From NCBI GenBank assembly GCA_035516155.1, contig DATJAP010000005.1, forward strand, positions 54,080-118,079: a DNA stretch of 64,000 bases. The letters run 5' to 3'. The notes beneath the pieces were generated by a model that ran no database searches, was not told the origin of the DNA, and was given only the letters and a program-made list of their open reading frames with translations. The translations under genes were made by a program, and so were the position numbers. The stretch comes from JAJYKN01 sp035516155. Its GTDB lineage: Bacteria > Nitrospirota > UBA9217. Below, piece by piece: positions 59,395 through 64,000 of this stretch (position 1 is the stretch's first letter; each line of letters opens with the position of its first letter).

Positions 59395-62049
59395 TCACCA
59401 GGACAATGATATAGACCCGAAGCCGTTGTATTTCACCAGCGCAATGTTGTCGTTCAGGCACGTCCCGGCGGCGGTTACATTGTTGCCGAAGTTATAGGTG
59501 CCGGTTCCAAAGATAGATCCAGCGGCGTACACCGTGTTGTCCGTTGCCACGGATACACCAGAGAGGATCGAGCCGTCATTTCCTCCCACCACGGTCTGAC
59601 CCCACTGCGCAAGACCGGTGCTGTCATATTTCACCAGGACAAGGGAATATAAAGATGTGCCTTCCGCGATCACGCCGTTGCCAAAGTTATAGGTGCCGGT
59701 TTCAGAGATATATCCGGCGGCGTACACCGAACCGTCCGGTGCCGCGGATACTCCGTAGAAGTATGAGTCGCTGCTTCCCCTTGTCACGGTTTGAGCCCAC
59801 TGCGCGTTGCCAGTGCTGTCATATTTCACCAGCACAAGATTATCGCCAGTGAACGCTCCAGTAACGGCTGTGCTGTTTCCGAAATTGTAGGTACCCGTTC
59901 CAGTGATAGATCCCGCGGCGTACACCGATCCGTCCGATGCTGCGGCTACGCTGTAGAAGTACGAGTAACTATTTCCCGCCGTCACGGATTGAGCCCACTG
60001 CGCATTGCCGGAGCTGTCATATTTCACCAGAACGACGTTATCGGAGAGGCTGGATGCCCCTTGTGTGGTAATGCTGTTACCGAATCCATAGAGGCCGGAC
60101 CCAGCGATAGATCCCGCGGCGTACACGGAGCCGTCCGATGCCGCGGCTACGCTGAAGAAGTACGAGTAACTATTTCCCGCCGTCACGGTTGTTGCCCACA
60201 GCGCGTTGCCGGAGCTGTCATATTTGACCAGCACAATATTATAGCCATTGTCCATCCCTGTGACGGTTACGTTGTTTCCGAAGCTATAGGTGCCGGATCC
60301 GATATATCCCGCGGCGTACACTGAACCATCCAATGCAACGGCTACGCTTTGGAATGCCGAGTAATTAATTCCCGTCCCTGTCACGGTTTGAGCCCACAGC
60401 GCGTTACCGGCGCTGTCATATTTCACCAGTACAAGGTTATCGCTATTGTCCGGCCCTATGAACGCACCTGTGACGGTTACGTTGTTGCCGAAATTATAAG
60501 TGTCTGTTCCAGTGATATATCCAGCGGCGTACACCGCCGAGCCGTTTGGTGACGCTGCTACGCTATTGAATGATGACTGATTACCTGCCGTCACGGTTTG
60601 AGCCCATTGGGCAACGCCGGCGCTGTTGTATTTCACCAGTGCACTGTTATAACCACCGTACGTTCCCGTGGCCGTTTTGCCGTTGCCGAAGTCATAGGTT
60701 CCGGTACTGATACTTCCTACGGCATACACGGAGCCGTCTGATGCCGCTGCTACGCTACTGAATGATGACACATTACTTCCCGCCACCACGGTTCGAGCCC
60801 ACTGCGTGTTGGCGGTGATGGTCGTCGATGCTTCGGCTGAAGGTGCACTTTCGTATCCTGCAAATGGTGATGTCCCGTTGACCGCTGTCACTACGAAATA
60901 ATAAGTCGCGCTCGCCAGACCCTCTGAAATAACGGACGGACTGGTCACATTCTGGATGCTCATGAACCCCGGCAGTTGGGTCGAAGTTGGCGTGACCCCG
61001 GTCGATGTTGCCATGTAAAGATTGTAGGATGTCGCAAGCGTCACGGTATTCCAACTGACTATGGCGGCTCCATATGTCGATGTGGCCTGAACTCCTGTCG
61101 GCGCAGGCGGGGGTGTAAATATGTTCACAGTTGTCGATAGAGCGGAAATAACGCCCGGGTCCACCGTCGCTCCGCAAACGTTGGAGGAAGTTGTGGTCAT
61201 GAAGGTGGTAATTGCGTTTGCCAATCCCGTGAGCCCAGGCGGAGGCCCTTCGATCGTGGATAAGGGTATCTGACCGGTCCCGGATGAGACCACGGAAATG
61301 GTTGCACCGCTGGCCAACCCATCGAACACTCCATCAGACGACACATCCTGGATCAGGGCGGCAATGAGGTCAGGCGGGCTCACTCCGTAGTTCTTTGCCA
61401 ATTGCGAGATCCCGGCGAGAATTGCGCTGACATCCGCGCTTTGTTGACTGGCTCCTTGCATGCAATTAGCCTTGGTCAGGTCCAGTAATGCCGTAGATAG
61501 AATCCCGTTCAAAAGTCCGAACGAATTCGAAATCGTCGCGTTTGCACCGGCCGCCGCGGTCGCCACGTCACTCCCCTGGCTGGTCAGGGTCAATGCCACA
61601 TTAGCTGCCATGGTGGTCAAAGGATTGATCTCGGCAGTCACATTCCCCGAGGCATTCGGCACGATCGCAGATAACATCAGCGAAGAATTGGTTAAATTGA
61701 TCGTATTTCCCGTCGCCGCGTCAATATAGGTTCCTCCCTGGCTGGTCAAATAGACAGGCCCGGTGTAAGTACCCAGATTAAGGGAATAGTTTCCAAGTTG
61801 ATCAGTCGTAACGGGTGCTCCGATTTGCGCCCCCGGGGTTCCGTCGGCATTCACTTGATAGGCAGTTACCGTGGCTCCCGCAACGAACCCATCGACAACA
61901 CGCCCGGATATGACAGTTGCAGGATGTCCACCGCCCCCGGATGTAGAAGAAGTTCCACCACCCCCTCCGCCACCACTGCAAGCGCTTAAGAATATTGCAA
62001 GCCCGATTATGATTGGCACCGTCAACAGATAATGCCAAGTTTTCTTCAT
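59395..62049 (-). CDS. Large lipoprotein with a seven-repeat beta-propeller-like region
   Basis: 884 residues from ATG at 62049, with CGGAGGGCCGC upstream; the longer frame lacks a signal peptide at its start. Lipobox IFLSAC followed by a Gly-rich stretch. Then come a carboxypeptidase-like/Cna-type beta region (about 45-120), a helical stretch, a fibronectin type III domain (about 315-415) and seven repeats of about 65 residues with DGSVYAAGSI, YNFGN and VLVKYDSSGNAQWAQTV. Seven SBBP-type units could close a propeller. It is a surface-exposed protein of unknown ligand. Confidence 0.88.
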   Translation of the reverse strand: MKKTWHYLLTVPIIIGLAIFLSACSGGGGGGGTSSTSGGGGHPATVISGRVVDGFVAGATVTAYQVNADGTPGAQIGAPVTTDQLGNYSLNLGTYTGPVYLTSQGGTYIDAATGNTINLTNSSLMLSAIVPNASGNVTAEINPLTTMAANVALTLTSQGSDVATAAAGANATISNSFGLLNGILSTALLDLTKANCMQGASQQSADVSAILAGISQLAKNYGVSPPDLIAALIQDVSSDGVFDGLASGATISVVSSGTGQIPLSTIEGPPPGLTGLANAITTFMTTTSSNVCGATVDPGVISALSTTVNIFTPPPAPTGVQATSTYGAAIVSWNTVTLATSYNLYMATSTGVTPTSTQLPGFMSIQNVTSPSVISEGLASATYYFVVTAVNGTSPFAGYESAPSAEASTTITANTQWARTVVAGSNVSSFSSVAAASDGSVYAVGSISTGTYDFGNGKTATGTYGGYNSALVKYNSAGVAQWAQTVTAGNQSSFNSVAASPNGSAVYAAGYITGTDTYNFGNNVTVTGAFIGPDNSDNLVLVKYDSAGNALWAQTVTGTGINYSAFQSVAVALDGSVYAAGYIGSGTYSFGNNVTVTGMDNGYNIVLVKYDSSGNALWATTVTAGNSYSYFFSVAAASDGSVYAAGSIAGSGLYGFGNSITTQGASSLSDNVVLVKYDSSGNAQWAQSVTAGNSYSYFYSVAAASDGSVYAAGSITGTGTYNFGNSTAVTGAFTGDNLVLVKYDSTGNAQWAQTVTRGSSDSYFYGVSAAPDGSVYAAGYISETGTYNFGNGVIAEGTSLYSLVLVKYDSTGLAQWGQTVVGGNDGSILSGVSVATDNTVYAAGSIFGTGTYNFGNNVTAAGTCLNDNIALVKYNGFGSISLSW
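59420..60800 (-). repeat. Seven tandem repeats in the propeller lipoprotein gene
   Basis: Units of roughly 190-205 bp, with conserved DNA tracts such as gccgtccgatgc and tatttcacca. High identity between units suggests recent duplication and possible length variation by recombination. Confidence 0.75.
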
Positions 62050-62687
62050 GCGGCCCTCCGTATATTCACTAGCTAATACTGTGAATCGAACCGAAGTTAT
62101 AATGCTTAATACGCTGAACATTTCTTCTTTGACGTTCTTTTGACGTTCGCGGGGAAACTCATTCTTAAAACAATCTTTTATCTCCGGATCACGAAAACAA
62201 AGGATAGATAATACCGCCCATTGTACCGCAAACGGTACCCTGGACACAAGATCAAAGTTATGCTCCTGTCTCAACCGACTCATTAATCAAGCAGTTGCAG
62301 GATGGACTGGCAACAGAACAACATCTGGAAAGGAAGCATAAGGAATACTTTACTGAGATTGATATGAGACGATCGTAAAAAATCAGATAATCTGTACATA
62401 TGTTGAGGATGGACAATTTGAATTGATGGGTTTGGCAGTTCCATGTGCATCCTCATAATGATAGATCACAAAATTTCATCTGCGATCTAAATCACACTTG
62501 ATAAAAGAATGCATGAAGGACTTCTGGGAGAGTACAGCTTAATTTATTTCATGCGACCCTATGATCAAGTATCGCTTTTCTCTAGCTACACTAGAGGCAA
62601 GACTTATGCCAAAAGTTTACTTTGCGGAAGAAACGTAATATCGCGAGTTGTTCTGCACAGACGAATAATATCCATTTGATGGAAGTT
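62050..62687. other. Non-coding stretch, no supported gene
   Basis: It holds the upstream region of the propeller lipoprotein gene and AT-rich sequence. I see no complete gene, RNA or terminator that I can support. Confidence 0.5.
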
Positions 62688-62721
62688 GGTTGAATAACCA
62701 AGCCGTCTTGGTTATTCCACC
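62688..62721. repeat. 34-nt near-perfect inverted repeat
   Basis: GGTTGAATAACCAAG pairs with CTTGGTTATTCCACC (14 of 15 pairs, 4-nt loop). No T-run follows on either side, so it is not a typical terminator. It may be an element end or a regulatory hairpin. Confidence 0.6.
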
Positions 62722-62931
62722 AGGAAACGGAAAGTTACAACTCTGGTTTCATTAAAATACATTCGAGGACAATCTCTTGTTCCTCTTAATACGGATTTTG
62801 TATAAATCTGAGTGACAGCATTCGATGTTGCCTGCGGATAATCCTGTTTTAGCCTGCTTCGAAACTCAGCAGGGCGTTAGGGTTTACGGAGTTGCCCGGC
62901 AGCTCGCCGGAAAACGTTAGGCGTTTATTAG

Positions 62932-63141
62932 GTATCAGCCCCCAAACTGAAGAAAAAGGGGCTAGGTTTTGATTCTCTTGATGCAATGCATATTGCCTGT
63001 GCTGAATCCGGAGGCGCGGAATACTTTATCACCTGTGACGATACTATCATCAGAAAAGCCAGGAAAGAGCAGAATATGGTTTTATTGTCGTTATGTAGTC
63101 CCCTTGAATTTTTAATAGAGGAGGTGTTCAAAAATGCTTAA
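62932..63141 (+). pseudogene. C-terminal remnant of a PIN-domain toxin
   Basis: The frame encodes LGFDSLDAMHIACAESGGAE, FITCDDTIIRKARKE and SPLEFLIEEVFKNA, which is the end of a VapC-like PIN domain (D, acidic pocket, T/S-C-D-D). An in-frame TAG at 62929 and the absence of the N-terminal half show truncation. It overlaps the start of the next remnant. Confidence 0.75.
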
Positions 63142-63357
63142 AATACAGCAGAAAAACCTGAGCGGCCATGCGCTGAGAGACGCAGGCTGGTGGGCGGCAT
63201 TGATAAACAATCTCGGTCTAATCAATGCAACGCGATTTATTATGCAGTTGAAACCGGGCACGGAGATTACACAAAAATCAGGAAGTGTGCCGTAAAAGGC
63301 AAACGAGTCGCCGATCTTTATAAAGAGGCAGCTCTGTTCGAGAAGAAGCATCGGTAA
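63134..63357 (+). pseudogene. Frameshifted small partner gene of the PIN remnant
   Basis: ATG at 63134 encodes MLKIQQKNLSGHALRDAGWW and ATRFIMQ, then stops at about 63295. A frame change near 63255 resumes as GDYTKIRKCAVKGKRVADLY and ends KEAALFEKKHR at 63357. I recall this small protein as an occasional companion of PIN-like genes but cannot name it. It is broken unless the sequence contains an error. Confidence 0.65.
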
Positions 63358-63506
63358 GTCGCGGCTTCCTGCATGAATTTTTTGCTCCTGTACGACAAGG
63401 AAGAGCGACTCGCCGTTTATCATATATCCTCTTCTCGACGCTCTCCGCGACGCTTCCCCCTCAACCTGTTCGTGATGCCTTCGCCATTCCTTGATATAGA
63501 GAATCA

Positions 63507-64000
63507 ATGTCTGACACGAAGGCACTTCTCCAAGCCATAGCAAAAGAAGAAGCCCTGCTTTCCAGGCTGGATAGTGAACGCGGACAGGCGCTATCAAGGC
63601 TCAATGCCTACAAACATCAACTTGCCGTGCTGGACGCAGCATGCGCCGAGCCGTCGATAACCTACGCGACCAGAACACCGCGGGAAAAAGTGTCATTGTT
63701 CCGCTCGCTTTTCCGGGGGAGGGAGGATATCTTCCCGAAATTATGGACTAACCGTTCCGGCAAGAGAGGTTATTCTCCCGCCTGTTCGAATGATTGGATA
63801 TCCGGCACGTGCGGAAAGACACACAAGCCGCCTGTGAAATGCAGCGAATGCTCCAATCGCAAATTCCTTCCAGTAACCGACCAGGTCATCATGGATCATC
63901 TCCAGGGGCGTCATGTAATCGGTGTTTACCCAATGCTGCCCGACGATACCTGCTGGTTCCTTGCCGCTGACTTCGATAAAGAAACATGGATGGATGATGT
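63507..64000 (+). CDS. TOTE-type archaeo-eukaryotic primase protein, 3' end outside window
   Basis: The frame from ATG at 63507 is open to the window edge (164 codons). An N-terminal coiled coil (KEEALLSRLDSERGQALSRL) is followed by REKVSLFRSLFRGREDIFPK, GYSPACSNDW and CSECSNRKFLPVTDQVI. It then enters the primase domain with HVIGVYPMLPDDTCWFLAAD and FDKETW, where the FLAADFD acidic pair is the catalytic metal site. Such proteins belong to TOTE conflict systems, mobile and defence-linked. The downstream helicase/nuclease region is not visible here. A possible -10 (TATAGA, 63495-63500) lies seven bases before the ATG. Confidence 0.85.
   Translation, partial: MSDTKALLQAIAKEEALLSRLDSERGQALSRLNAYKHQLAVLDAACAEPSITYATRTPREKVSLFRSLFRGREDIFPKLWTNRSGKRGYSPACSNDWISGTCGKTHKPPVKCSECSNRKFLPVTDQVIMDHLQGRHVIGVYPMLPDDTCWFLAADFDKETWMDD

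Noticed and set aside
62870..62930. Integron attC-like GTTAGG boxes
   Set aside because: Two GTTAGG motifs lack the paired RYYYAAC side and the required stem, so chance resemblance is likelier.

Overview
The window reads as bacterial chromosome, with a conserved backbone from about 1 to 54,480 and an accessory tail from about 54,480 to the right edge. No rRNA gene is present to fix the taxon. My inference is an anaerobic Nitrospirota or Desulfobacterota-like organism. The reasons are a pyrophosphate-dependent phosphofructokinase, a Re-citrate-synthase-type enzyme, the def-fmt-DUF116-rsmB-PASTA-rpe cluster, a TIGR03960-type radical SAM protein, HrcA/CIRCE heat-shock control and many ferritin-like and radical SAM genes.

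Left part (1-9,250): an AsmA-like envelope protein cut by the window edge, a broken DUF4139 gene and a PAS-GGDEF protein. Next comes an unusual locus made of a Cys-rich small protein, a radical SAM/SPASM enzyme and a 20-residue Cys-ending peptide closed by a strong terminator. It looks like a small modified-peptide (RiPP-like) system and is the best candidate here for something undescribed. A ferritin-like protein and dnaJ follow.

Heat shock and metabolism (9,250-25,270): hrcA-grpE-dnaK and a small-ORF/hsp20 operon each carry a perfect CIRCE operator. An ABC exporter with a peptide-binding lipoprotein precedes the operon DUF1015-gap-pgk-tpiA-secG, and a PPi-dependent phosphofructokinase sits nearby.

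Middle (25,270-40,450): a coiled-coil protein with a long structured leader, a ferritin-like protein, a polysaccharide deacetylase, and an APC (KimA-like) transporter beside kdpDE without kdpFABC. A gene follows that is apparently broken by a one-base deletion and an 84-bp inversion. After it come glnB-glnA (nitrogen control) and a 1,084-residue TPR protein.

Translation, modification and division cluster (40,500-54,480): def, fmt, DUF116, rsmB, PASTA protein, rpe, Re-citrate-synthase-like enzyme with a C-terminal sensor-type domain, radical SAM TIGR03960, pgeF, yggS, proC, yggT, divIVA-like, DUF167 and ssrA (tmRNA).

Accessory tail (54,480-64,000): it starts right after ssrA, a common integration site. 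It holds a 68-bp direct repeat flanking a MntA/HepT module, a HigBA module, a truncated TOTE-primase relative, a tRNA-fMet 3' fragment, two repeat-rich lipoproteins, wrecked PIN-toxin and partner genes, and the start of a full TOTE-type primase.

A recurring feature across the window is a promoter -10 box, often with an upstream TG, about 7 nt before the start codon with no ribosome binding site. Several genes therefore appear to be transcribed without a leader.
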